Shown here piece by piece: positions 37,938-46,947 of a stretch of DNA of 64,000 nt. Source of the stretch: Ignavibacteriales bacterium UBA1304 (GTDB taxonomy: Bacteria; Bacteroidota; Ignavibacteria; Ignavibacteriales; Ignavibacteriaceae); the NCBI GenBank assembly GCA_002307295.1, contig DBTY01000004.1, positions 181,117 to 245,116 on the forward strand, read 5' to 3'. Each line of letters opens with the position of its first letter. Within the stretch, counting starts at the first letter, position 1. The position numbers were made by a program, and so were the translations under genes. The notes beneath the pieces are model-generated. The model had not been told where the DNA came from. It saw nothing but the letters and a program-made list of their open reading frames with translations, and ran no database searches.

Positions 37938-39743
37938 TTATTTGCTTATTACTCCTTCAGTATACCATTTTGCATCATGCCCAAATAACGGAAACGAAGG
38001 AGCCGCATTCCGCAAAGGAAAGTGCGTCTTTTTTACGCTTATATTTCCGCCTGCGTATTCTACCTTTTTAAGAGCCGCACGGTTAATTGTAATTTCATAT
38101 TTTTTTATTACCGTCTTGAGATGATCAGCAAGCTTTTGCTGGAGTTCATTATCAAGAAGCCTGGAATAAACTTTGTCTTTTACTTCGTCATATTTAAGAA
38201 CAGAGGCTTTTTGTATTTCTAAAAGTTTAACTATTGCATAGCTGGTATCTTCAAGAAAAACCGGCCCTTTAATTTCGCCTGGTCTCATTTTGAAAATGTT
38301 TTTGCCAAGGCCGCCCCAATAATCTTCAGTTATAAAGATTCCGGGGGCGTTATCATTAATTGTTGTTTTGTTTAAGCTGTATTTTTTAGCTAAAACAGCA
38401 ATGTCTTCGCCGTTTTTAATCCGTCCAGAAAGTTCTTCCGCAAGAGTTTTGTCTTTTACTATTAACGGAATTATTCTTCGTTTTTCTGGTTCCACATAGT
38501 TGTTTTTTGTTGTGTCATAAAAAGCTACAAGTCTTTTTTCATCTAAATGAATTGATTTTGTAACTTCATTTATAAAGGCATACGCAAGCAGATTATTCTT
38601 CCACATATCAGTCTGATAATTGACGTAATAGGAAGACTCATAGCCTTTTTTAACTGCCGCGTCGCTGATGTTATCCATCAGAATAATTCTCTGAATAATC
38701 TCCATCAAACCTTTTTTTAGATCGTTAGGATTTTTATAATTCATTGGATAAGGACTTACGATAAGTTTTTTCCAAAACTCGCCGGCTGAGATTGTTTTTC
38801 CGTTTTTCAGAAATATCAGCGGAGTATTTTGTTTTTCTTCAGAGCTTAATTTCTTAAATGCAATTTCCTGTTGAATAGCTTCAGGCTGAGGAGCTTTCAA
38901 CTCGCCATTTTTATAGATAACGGCGTCAAGCTCGCTAACAACAAACTTATATGCGTCCGAATTTACGCTGAAGCCTTTATCTTTCATAAGTACGCTCAAT
39001 TTTTCGCTTACTACAGATAATTCCTTGCGGTTTCGAATAAGTTTATCTAAAACAGGCTGCCAGTAAATAAAATTTTCTTTGGAATAATTTGGATGAGGTT
39101 CTGTTTTTTTAAGCCTGAAAATATAATACTCGTCGTCTACTTTTATCGGTTTTGAAATCTCAGTTCCTTTTAATGAGTAAACCGCATCTTCAATATTTTC
39201 CAGCGATTCCGAAAAGGCAAGTTCTTTAACTCCATCGGCTTCACGGGCTTTATTATTTTTTATATCAAGAACCGTTTTTTTTGCTTCTTTTTCATTCGGA
39301 GCCGTCCAATATTCAACCACTCTTTTTTCTATCAGCTTTTTATAAGCGGCTTTCATTTCCTCCGGCGTAATCTTTATCTGGCTCCTTACTTCAGCGTCCA
39401 TCCATTTTTCATAAAGAGCTTCTTTATGATATTCGTCGATAAATAACTTCATCTGCGGCATTTCCCCAAGGTTGTTGGAAGCCGCTTCTAAAGAGAACAC
39501 CGTTTCTGCAACAAGCGTACATAATATATTCTCTTTAAGTTCGTCAACCGAATATAAATTATCAGCTATAGGAACGCTGTTAAACCTGCTGCTAAATTCG
39601 TCTATTCCAATTTTCCTCCCGTTTACCTGTAAAACTATCTCGTTTTTAGTTTGACAGAATAATGTTGAAAAAGAAATTAACGCAAGTATTAATACTGTAT
39701 ATCCGGTTTTCGACTTAATTATTTTGTTATAATTTAATTTCAC
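37938..39743 (-). CDS. PpiC/SurA-like periplasmic foldase
   Basis: 601 residues. Signal peptide about 1-31 (hydrophobic run ending TLFCQ; a poor lipobox because Phe precedes Cys). SurA-like N-terminal helices (about 35-145; VLQVNGRKIGIDEFSSRF), then two parvulin-like domains: a degenerate one (about 145-215; GTEISKPIKVDDEYYIFRL) and a better one (about 415-520; NGEDIAVLAKKYS, then MRPGEIKGPVFLEDTSYAIVKL). The C-terminus resembles that of the 526-residue paralogue at 4399-5979. Probably guides a barrel or secreted enzyme of this locus through the periplasm. 34 bases after the GxGYxYP gene. Confidence 0.8.
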   Translation of the reverse strand: MKLNYNKIIKSKTGYTVLILALISFSTLFCQTKNEIVLQVNGRKIGIDEFSSRFNSVPIADNLYSVDELKENILCTLVAETVFSLEAASNNLGEMPQMKLFIDEYHKEALYEKWMDAEVRSQIKITPEEMKAAYKKLIEKRVVEYWTAPNEKEAKKTVLDIKNNKAREADGVKELAFSESLENIEDAVYSLKGTEISKPIKVDDEYYIFRLKKTEPHPNYSKENFIYWQPVLDKLIRNRKELSVVSEKLSVLMKDKGFSVNSDAYKFVVSELDAVIYKNGELKAPQPEAIQQEIAFKKLSSEEKQNTPLIFLKNGKTISAGEFWKKLIVSPYPMNYKNPNDLKKGLMEIIQRIILMDNISDAAVKKGYESSYYVNYQTDMWKNNLLAYAFINEVTKSIHLDEKRLVAFYDTTKNNYVEPEKRRIIPLIVKDKTLAEELSGRIKNGEDIAVLAKKYSLNKTTINDNAPGIFITEDYWGGLGKNIFKMRPGEIKGPVFLEDTSYAIVKLLEIQKASVLKYDEVKDKVYSRLLDNELQQKLADHLKTVIKKYEITINRAALKKVEYAGGNISVKKTHFPLRNAAPSFPLFGHDAKWYTEGVISK

Positions 39744-39777
39744 TTATTGCTTCTGATTTTTTGCGTTTATAATAAAA

Positions 39778-42069
39778 TTATTTATTAATTATCATCTTTT
39801 TTGTTATCGCCGCCTGACCATTGTTTAACCTGTAAAAATAAACTCCGTTTGCCATAATAGCGCCTTTGTCGTTTTTGCCGTTCCAGGAGACAGTATAACT
39901 GCCTGAATTCTGATCTGAATTTACAAGTGTTTTTATGTGTCTTCCAAGAACGTCGAATATCTCAAGCTTTACGCGTCCTGATGTATTAAGCGAATACGAT
40001 ATTAATGTTGACGGATTAAACGGATTTGGATAATTTTGAGCGAGACTAAAACTAACCGGGGTCTGTTTTGTTTTATCGTTAACGGAAGTTACTTTTTTGG
40101 GAACTAATACTGACACATTATAAACCGAAGCGTCATAAGTATCATATTTATTTCCATCAGCAATTGTTAAATATAAATCCTTCCAGCCATTTTTAATATA
40201 AGGGGTAAGCCCAATAGATAACGTCGTTTTATTAGATGCGTCATGAACCTGAGTTCCCAGTTTGCTCCAGCGGTAAAGTTCCGTCCCGGCGCTATCAGAG
40301 TTTGACGACGCCGAAATAACATATTCATTTGCAACTGTAATATCAACTTTTATATCTGTCTGACCGCCGCAAAGATTTACTAATTGGTCGATCGGGAAAT
40401 GATATACAAGTTTATCCGGCGTAACAGTCCATCTATGTGAAGCGTCTACTCCTGTTCCTTTATTTGAGCTTGCTAAATAATTTTTTTCAACGCTATTATC
40501 GTTAGTTGCAAACGTCAACGCCGAATCTCTCGGCGCCAGATTTTTTTTAATCAGAGCTATAAATTCAGTAGGAGTAACTACGCGAACTGTGCTATCGAGC
40601 AGCTTTGAACAAGTTACAATATCGTCTACAGAGTTTGTCCAAACATGCACTGGGACTAAAGTATAAGACGAGCTGGAATAGATGTTTTTTGAAGCCGCGT
40701 TTAATTTAGCAGCCAGAGAAGCCGGAGTTTCATATGTGCCGCTCCAAAGGTTATATTTCCCATGGACTACCGGTTTATCGTCTACAAACTTGATTTTGCC
40801 AGCGCCTTGGGCATAATTAGAATAATAATAAAACAAAATCCCATCAATTTGAGATTGATCCATAAAAGGCTTCATATACTGATCGCTATCGTCATTGCCA
40901 ATTATGTTAACTATTCTTAAATCTGCTCTTTTCATATAGTCATTCGTCATGGAAGCAAATTTTGCCTCATTACCTAATGCATCAGGAAAAACATAACCAA
41001 GCCCGGAAGGCGAAGCGACAAAGTTATCGTTTCCTGAAGCTCCTACTACCGCATGGTCATATAAATACTTAATTGTTGTTGGCGCTAGCTCTGTTACTGC
41101 CGGAGCAATAGTCCATCCAATATTTGTTTTACCCCGGTTTGAACTTCCGTACCATTTCGGGTCGGCGGCCATGCTGTTAAGTATCCACTGAACATTATCT
41201 CCGTCTGACATAAGGAAGCATACTGTATGCGCTGATTGAGGCGGATTTGAATCAATTACTGGTTCTTTCTGCTTTACTTCCGTATAAAAATTACAGAGAG
41301 TAGACAGGTTGTTTGCATAATCAGAACAATTTACCATTAAATTATAAGGCGAAACCTGTTTAACAAGCTGATACTCGTCAAAGCCCCATCCGTATAAAAC
41401 AGCTCCGCCATTATCTTTAAAGGAACTAAATATTTTTGTTGTGTTATCCGTAAAAGACGTATTCCAAAATGTCATCATACCGCCAAATACAGCCATATCC
41501 GAAAGGTTGTTCATTTTTGAATAATCATTAAAGACTAAATTTCGTTTATTAATTTTATCTTTATAATTATCAAAAAACCAATACTCGTCTTTGCCTCTCA
41601 CATCTGCTAGTTTGGGAATTTTGTAATAATCAAGAAGAGATACATTTTCGGAAGTTACGGCAATTGCATTTTCAACTCCACAAAGCGATATTGCCACATT
41701 TAACGAGTTATCATTAGAATTACAAATCACGTAGCCTGGTATTTCGCTTTTAAATCTTGCGATTAAGCTCATAAAACTTTGATCATAATCTAAAAGCACC
41801 TTGACGCCATAATTATCTCGCAAATCATCCAGCCAATTTTGATTAGCAGAATTTGTAACTCTAAAAATACGCGGCTTAGTCTTGGCAAGAAGCCCTTGCA
41901 AGGTTCCTACTGTAATCCATTGGTTTGCAGTCACATAACTTTGGGTTATCCTATATAAAGTGTCAGGTCTTTTAGAAACCGGGTAAGGGCTATCAGCCAT
42001 CCTAAACGGTTCCTGCGAATAAATACTGCATATGCCGAATAACAAAAGGAAAAATATTTTTTTAATCAT
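39778..42069 (-). CDS. GxGYxYP-family putative glycoside hydrolase with binding module and T9SS tail
   Basis: 763 residues. Signal peptide about 1-18. GxGYxYP N-terminal region about 25-240 (SQEPFRMADSPYPVSKRPDT) and catalytic-like C-terminal domain about 260-510, with VCFLMSDGDNVQW near 290 and the name motif as SPSGLGYVFPD near 356. The family is found in polysaccharide loci and is predicted, not proven, to hydrolyse glycosides. Residues about 530-655 are a separate module (SHRW..., VANEYVISAS, ...YRWSKLG) that also occurs four times in the 953-residue protein at 43930-46791. T9SS type A tail about 680-763 (YPNPFNPSTLISY). Its start is 3 bases after the stop of the paralogue upstream, so translation is probably coupled. 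Confidence 0.8.
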   Translation of the reverse strand: MIKKIFFLLLFGICSIYSQEPFRMADSPYPVSKRPDTLYRITQSYVTANQWITVGTLQGLLAKTKPRIFRVTNSANQNWLDDLRDNYGVKVLLDYDQSFMSLIARFKSEIPGYVICNSNDNSLNVAISLCGVENAIAVTSENVSLLDYYKIPKLADVRGKDEYWFFDNYKDKINKRNLVFNDYSKMNNLSDMAVFGGMMTFWNTSFTDNTTKIFSSFKDNGGAVLYGWGFDEYQLVKQVSPYNLMVNCSDYANNLSTLCNFYTEVKQKEPVIDSNPPQSAHTVCFLMSDGDNVQWILNSMAADPKWYGSSNRGKTNIGWTIAPAVTELAPTTIKYLYDHAVVGASGNDNFVASPSGLGYVFPDALGNEAKFASMTNDYMKRADLRIVNIIGNDDSDQYMKPFMDQSQIDGILFYYYSNYAQGAGKIKFVDDKPVVHGKYNLWSGTYETPASLAAKLNAASKNIYSSSSYTLVPVHVWTNSVDDIVTCSKLLDSTVRVVTPTEFIALIKKNLAPRDSALTFATNDNSVEKNYLASSNKGTGVDASHRWTVTPDKLVYHFPIDQLVNLCGGQTDIKVDITVANEYVISASSNSDSAGTELYRWSKLGTQVHDASNKTTLSIGLTPYIKNGWKDLYLTIADGNKYDTYDASVYNVSVLVPKKVTSVNDKTKQTPVSFSLAQNYPNPFNPSTLISYSLNTSGRVKLEIFDVLGRHIKTLVNSDQNSGSYTVSWNGKNDKGAIMANGVYFYRLNNGQAAITKKMIINK

Positions 42070-42072
42070 GTT

Positions 42073-43731
42073 TTAATGAGCTATGTTTTTTTTGATTAAT
42101 TTTACAAATTCGTCTGGAGTAACTACCCGTACGTTCTTATTAAAATAACTTATTGCCGTTACTACGTCGCTTACATTTGTAGACCATACATGAACGGGAA
42201 TAAGCGAATAAGCGCTTTGAGAAGTAATATCTGTTGATAGAGAATTAATTTTTTCAGACAATGAAATTGGATCTTCAAACGTGCCTTTCCAAAGAGTAAG
42301 CCGACCGGTAATAATTGGTTTGCCATTGATCCATGTAATTTTCCCTTTGCCGCCTGAATAGTCGGAATAATAATAAAAGAAAATTGCATCTATCTGATCT
42401 TGACTTGCAAAAGGAGTTAAACAAGTCGAGCTCATTGAATTGCCAATTAAATTAACAATACTTAGATCTGATTTTTTCATAAAATCATTAGTAAGCTTAG
42501 CATAGGATTCTAACTGAGGATATACTTCAGGGAACATATAGCCTAAGCCCGAAGGGCCTGCCACAAAATAATCTCTGCCGCCGTCTTTTGTTCCGGCATT
42601 ATCATAAAACTTTTTTAAGATCGTAGGAGCTACTTCGCACATAGCCGGAGAAATAGTCCAGCCAATATTTGCATGTTTGCGATATTCGCTTCCAAACCAG
42701 TTTGAGTTAAAATACAAAGTTCCAATGTCCCATTGTAAATTGTCGCCGTCCGTCAGAAGGAAGCATACTGTATGAACGTCTTTTTTAACTGTAGTGTCAA
42801 TTACATGCTGTTGCTGTTTTGTTTCTACGCCAATATTTGAATAAACGGAAAGATTTGAACAATAATCTGCGGCATGCACCATAATTGAATTTTGCGAGGC
42901 TGTCTTAACAAGATTAAACTCGCCATCCCAACCAAATAAAGCCGCATTTGGGCTCAGACCAGAAAAGACTTGCGATGATATAGAAGAATTTAAAGTCCCA
43001 TGATAATACATCGATTTAGCGAAAGCCGCATAATCGCCTAAAAAGTTAAGTTTATCGTTTGTTTGTAAACAAATTATATTTTTATTTATTTCGTTATTAT
43101 ATTTATTATAAAACGTGGCATAATCCTGATTAGTAACATCTTCTATTTTTGTAAGACCTAAATCTTTTAATGTCTGTTCATCTAAACTCGTAACCGCTAT
43201 GGCTTTTTTTATACCAGACATTGATAATGCGACATACGCCGCAGGTTCTGTAAGAGTAGTAATTATATAACCGCTTACATAACCTTTAAACTTGTTTATT
43301 AACCCTTTGAAATCTGATTGATATGTATAATCCGCTCGTATTCCATAGGTTTTTTGTAATTCATTTAACCAAACAGCGTTGCCATCCGAGCCTTTGAAAA
43401 CAAATATCCTTGGCTTACTTTGAGCTACTATGCCTTGCAAAGTATGGATTGCAAGAAGTTGCGAATCAGAAAAATTAGATTCATCTACAGCAAACAATGT
43501 ATCAGGGCATTGCGAAACTGGATATGGGCTGCCCGATATTCGGGTAGGCGTAAAACTAGTTTGTGTAGAGTCTCCTTTATCAACAGGGTTTGAACTTGCG
43601 GTACAGGAATAGCATATTAAAACTGGGACTAAAAATGTAAACATCAAGATGTTCGATAGTAATGGCACACTTTTTCTACTCTTCAGGTAATTCACTAAAT
43701 TTTTCATTTTTACACACATTTTGTTAAACAT
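42073..43731 (-). CDS. GxGYxYP-family putative glycoside hydrolase, probable lipoprotein
   Basis: 552 residues from the first ATG; an ATG at codon 9 (MKNLVNYLK) is also possible and neither has a clear ribosome-binding site. A hydrophobic segment ends in VLICYSC (about 38-43), a plausible lipobox, so it may be membrane-anchored. The GxGYxYP layout is complete: SPYPVSQCPDTLF near 70, VCFLLTDGDNLQW near 330, GPSGLGYMFPEVY near 393, and a closing RVVTPDEFVKLIKKN. It lacks the binding module and T9SS tail of its paralogue at 39778-42069. The two form a tandem pair, one likely surface-bound by lipid and one exported by T9SS. A terminator at 43880-43916 separates it from the gene before, so it needs a promoter in the 198-base gap. 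Confidence 0.8.
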   Translation of the reverse strand: MFNKMCVKMKNLVNYLKSRKSVPLLSNILMFTFLVPVLICYSCTASSNPVDKGDSTQTSFTPTRISGSPYPVSQCPDTLFAVDESNFSDSQLLAIHTLQGIVAQSKPRIFVFKGSDGNAVWLNELQKTYGIRADYTYQSDFKGLINKFKGYVSGYIITTLTEPAAYVALSMSGIKKAIAVTSLDEQTLKDLGLTKIEDVTNQDYATFYNKYNNEINKNIICLQTNDKLNFLGDYAAFAKSMYYHGTLNSSISSQVFSGLSPNAALFGWDGEFNLVKTASQNSIMVHAADYCSNLSVYSNIGVETKQQQHVIDTTVKKDVHTVCFLLTDGDNLQWDIGTLYFNSNWFGSEYRKHANIGWTISPAMCEVAPTILKKFYDNAGTKDGGRDYFVAGPSGLGYMFPEVYPQLESYAKLTNDFMKKSDLSIVNLIGNSMSSTCLTPFASQDQIDAIFFYYYSDYSGGKGKITWINGKPIITGRLTLWKGTFEDPISLSEKINSLSTDITSQSAYSLIPVHVWSTNVSDVVTAISYFNKNVRVVTPDEFVKLIKKNIAH

Positions 43732-43879
43732 ACGCCGTAAATATTAGAATAAAATTGTTTTAATAGTATTATTAAATAGTATTAAAAATGTTATTATTTA
43801 AGGAATTGCGGCAAATTCATCACTACTTTTTAAGCGGCCGCTCGTATAAAGATAACGCTTATTATAAAATCAAGTATAA

Positions 43880-43916
43880 ATAAAAAGCAAGCGGAGATTA
43901 TAATGTCTCCGCTTGC
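43880..43916 (-). terminator. Rho-independent terminator after the 953-residue protein gene
   Basis: Perfect 11-bp stem (GCAAGCGGAGA / TCTCCGCTTGC) with an 8-base loop, followed on the minus strand by TTTTTATTT. It divides the locus into an upstream surface unit (53.9-43.9 kb) and a downstream enzyme/transport unit. Confidence 0.9.
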
Positions 43917-43929
43917 ATAGACTAAATAA

Positions 43930-46791
43930 TTACTTAAGCATAATCATCTTTTTAGCAACTTGCATTTTGTCTGCAAAATTGATTCTATAAAGATAGATGC
44001 CGCTTGCAACTTTTCTGCCGAAATTATTGTCGCCTTTCCAGGTAACCTGATACTTTCCGGCTGTTTGAACTTCGTTAACAAGAGTTTTAACTTCACGTCC
44101 AAGAATATCATAAACGGTCAAAGATATTCTTCCTGAAACTGGTATGTCATATTTAATAGTTGTTTCAGGATTGAAAGGATTAGGATAATTCTGATAAATG
44201 TTAAACTTATCAGGAATAGTAGAACTTACTTTCTTAACGCCAGCAACTACGTCCTGTAATGTTGTCAACGCTACATTCCATATAGAAGGACCCCATCCGT
44301 CTGAAGGAATACCATCTGTAAAGAACAAGTAAACATCACTCCAGCCTAAATCGAAGTAAGGTTTCAATTTTGTTGCGATAGTGATAGTATTTGAACCGTC
44401 TGTACATGGAACTCCTTTAGTGCTCCATATTGCAATCGTATCTCTTAAGCTATCAAGACCCTGAGCTACTGATACGCAATATTCATTGTTTATTTTATAT
44501 GTCACGATAATATCGTCTACGTTATTTGATTTCTTCAATAAATCTGCTTTGTTGAAGCGATAACAAACATCAGAACCGCCGTCAGCCCATCTGTGGTCAT
44601 TACCAACGCCTGAACCTTCGTGACCTGTTACTAAATAATTAACTTCAGAAGTAACCGCACTGCTTGGAACAAATTGATCAAATTGATAGTATCCTTGGAT
44701 GGATTGTGAAATAATGCCTGCATTATAAAGAGCAGGACCCCATCCGTCTGCAGGAACGCCGTCTTTGAAGAAAAATACTACATTATCCCAGCCTGCATCC
44801 ATATAGCTTTTTAGTGAATACTTGTGATAACCAAGATTTGAACCGTCTGTGACAGGAACATTTTTAACGCTCCAACGTTCAAGTTCAATCTGATTGTCTT
44901 TTTCTGATTTAGCTACAGAAACGACCCATTCATTTTGCATGTTAACATTAAAGAATAATTCAGTATTCGGTTTCATATTTGCTTTAAGAGCTTTCAAATC
45001 AAATTTATAACCAAATGAACTATTTCCGTCAGCCCAACGATGAGTGCTGTTTGAACCTGAGCCTGAGTCAGCTACTAAATAAGCAGCGTCGCCATTTGAA
45101 CCTGTGCCAGGAATGAATGAAATAGGATTTGTTGTTGCATATACGCCTTTGTAATAAACGCTTATTTTATCAACTGAAGCGCCCCATCCATCTGTAGGAA
45201 TACCGTCTGTTAAGAATATATATAAATCGGCTATGCCTTTTTTCTGCATTGATTGAAGAGATACTTCTACGTCCGTTACATTAGAGCCGTCAGTGCATGG
45301 GACTCCTTTTGTTGACCATACAGCTAACTGTGTCTTTAGACTATCAATACCCGATGCATATGAAACCACATATTCATTTTTTATATGAAAGCCAATATAT
45401 ACGTCTTGATTAGGAACAGCAGCAAGAAGTTTTGCTACATCAAAATGGTAAGCGATAGTATCTGTATTGTCTGCCCATCTGTGATTAGCGTCGCTGCTGC
45501 CCGGATACTTAGCGACTAAATAATCCTTATCGTTAGAGCCAGGAGTAATTATTTTTATATAACCTTTTGCAAGAGTATCTGTGTTAACTGCTCTTTTATC
45601 AATAAAGTTTGTTTTAAAAGCCCATGAAGAAGGGTCTATATCTATATCTGAATTTAGCCCTGTTCCAAGAGCGGCTCTTGCAGTTTTAATCTGAAACGCA
45701 AAAGGATTGTAAGCAGAAGTATCCGGTTTGTAAATTTTACTAACCGAATCTTTTACATAAATACTTGTATAAGGAATTTGTGCTTCTACATTATAACCAG
45801 TAGCGTTTTTTACTACTTTAACAGTAGCGCCAGGCACTGAACCTTTTACAATATTTGTTTCGTTTATTATAGAAGTAGCTTCGTTTATTGCCACTACAAA
45901 TCTGTAATCAGGTTCAACCCTATTGCGGTATCCGCTAAGCATAGAACCGTCAGCAACTTTAATAGATTGGTGGCCTTTACTATTAAGCGAATCTGTAACA
46001 GTATAATCGCCTATATAAAATATTAAACTATCTCCGGCAACAATACCTTTAGAATCTAAGATTTGAGCGCCGACATAAATGTCATCCACGTCAAAAGCGA
46101 CCGCAGCTTTTCCGCTTAAATCATTATTATCCGCAATAGTTCCTGTAGAAAAAATGTTAGTTCCGCCTTTCTGAATTGGAGTCCATGTTCCAAGAGTAGA
46201 CCATTCGCTAAACGCTCCGTCTACATTAATTAAGCCTGTGTTGCTAAGAACGCAATTGACTCTGTTATTTGGAATAGATGATCTGTCTGCCTGATAATAG
46301 AGCCCTAACTCTCCGAGGCTGGGACCCATTCCGTCTTGCGGACGTCCGTCAAAGAAGCTTAAATAAATATCTGTCTGATTAAGATCAAGATACTGTTGAA
46401 TTGGAATTTCGGCCCATACTTCTTCCCCGTTTGAAGGAGGCCAAGTAGGATCGTTAGTATATTGAGCTACAACTTCGCCCTGATCAGAAGAAGATATAGG
46501 AACGTCGCTGATCTTTACAAGATATTCATTCCAAACGTGAAAACGTATAGTCAACGGAGTTTTAGCCTGAACATCTTTGAATAAATTAAGATCGATATGA
46601 TAAGCAATCATATTTGTGCCGTCGGCAAATCTATGATCGCCTGCGAACTGTCCCTCGCTGCTAAGGAAATACCTATCAGCTTGATTATTATCGCACCGAA
46701 ATCTAAAATATGGAACCCACATCTTTTGCGCTTGTATAAAACCTGAAGCGCATAGGATTAGTACTAGAGCAAAACGTACCCACTTTTGCAT
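43930..46791 (-). CDS. Secreted protein with four copies of a new binding-like module, CBM9-like domain and T9SS tail
   Basis: 953 residues, signal peptide about 1-21. Module copies lie at about 25-185, 420-545, 565-690 and 715-840. Each starts near a (D/N)HR(W/F)AD motif, has a central NE(Y/W)(V/C)VS strand and ends in DG(I/V)P.DGWG.(S/A). A CBM9-like domain (about 190-415; AFDVDDIYVGAQILDSKG) lies between copies 1 and 2. T9SS type A tail about 865-953 (YPNPFNPETTIKY). No catalytic site seen; probably a multivalent surface glycan-binding protein, with Trp and Asp clusters suited to sugar contact. The same module occurs once in the GxGYxYP enzyme at 39778-42069. It follows the PorV-like gene by 156 bases and ends at a terminator. 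Confidence 0.8.
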   Translation of the reverse strand: MQKWVRFALVLILCASGFIQAQKMWVPYFRFRCDNNQADRYFLSSEGQFAGDHRFADGTNMIAYHIDLNLFKDVQAKTPLTIRFHVWNEYLVKISDVPISSSDQGEVVAQYTNDPTWPPSNGEEVWAEIPIQQYLDLNQTDIYLSFFDGRPQDGMGPSLGELGLYYQADRSSIPNNRVNCVLSNTGLINVDGAFSEWSTLGTWTPIQKGGTNIFSTGTIADNNDLSGKAAVAFDVDDIYVGAQILDSKGIVAGDSLIFYIGDYTVTDSLNSKGHQSIKVADGSMLSGYRNRVEPDYRFVVAINEATSIINETNIVKGSVPGATVKVVKNATGYNVEAQIPYTSIYVKDSVSKIYKPDTSAYNPFAFQIKTARAALGTGLNSDIDIDPSSWAFKTNFIDKRAVNTDTLAKGYIKIITPGSNDKDYLVAKYPGSSDANHRWADNTDTIAYHFDVAKLLAAVPNQDVYIGFHIKNEYVVSYASGIDSLKTQLAVWSTKGVPCTDGSNVTDVEVSLQSMQKKGIADLYIFLTDGIPTDGWGASVDKISVYYKGVYATTNPISFIPGTGSNGDAAYLVADSGSGSNSTHRWADGNSSFGYKFDLKALKANMKPNTELFFNVNMQNEWVVSVAKSEKDNQIELERWSVKNVPVTDGSNLGYHKYSLKSYMDAGWDNVVFFFKDGVPADGWGPALYNAGIISQSIQGYYQFDQFVPSSAVTSEVNYLVTGHEGSGVGNDHRWADGGSDVCYRFNKADLLKKSNNVDDIIVTYKINNEYCVSVAQGLDSLRDTIAIWSTKGVPCTDGSNTITIATKLKPYFDLGWSDVYLFFTDGIPSDGWGPSIWNVALTTLQDVVAGVKKVSSTIPDKFNIYQNYPNPFNPETTIKYDIPVSGRISLTVYDILGREVKTLVNEVQTAGKYQVTWKGDNNFGRKVASGIYLYRINFADKMQVAKKMIMLK

Positions 46792-46947
46792 AACGATTCT
46801 CCTAATAATTAATTTATATTTAGTTGTTTATGAATAATTACGATTTAATAATGCATCCTTCATTACGCATCTTAAATCAATTATAAATAAAATATCCGTA
46901 ACCAATAAATAAATGTTCTAACTCCTACTCCGCTATGATGCGAATAA

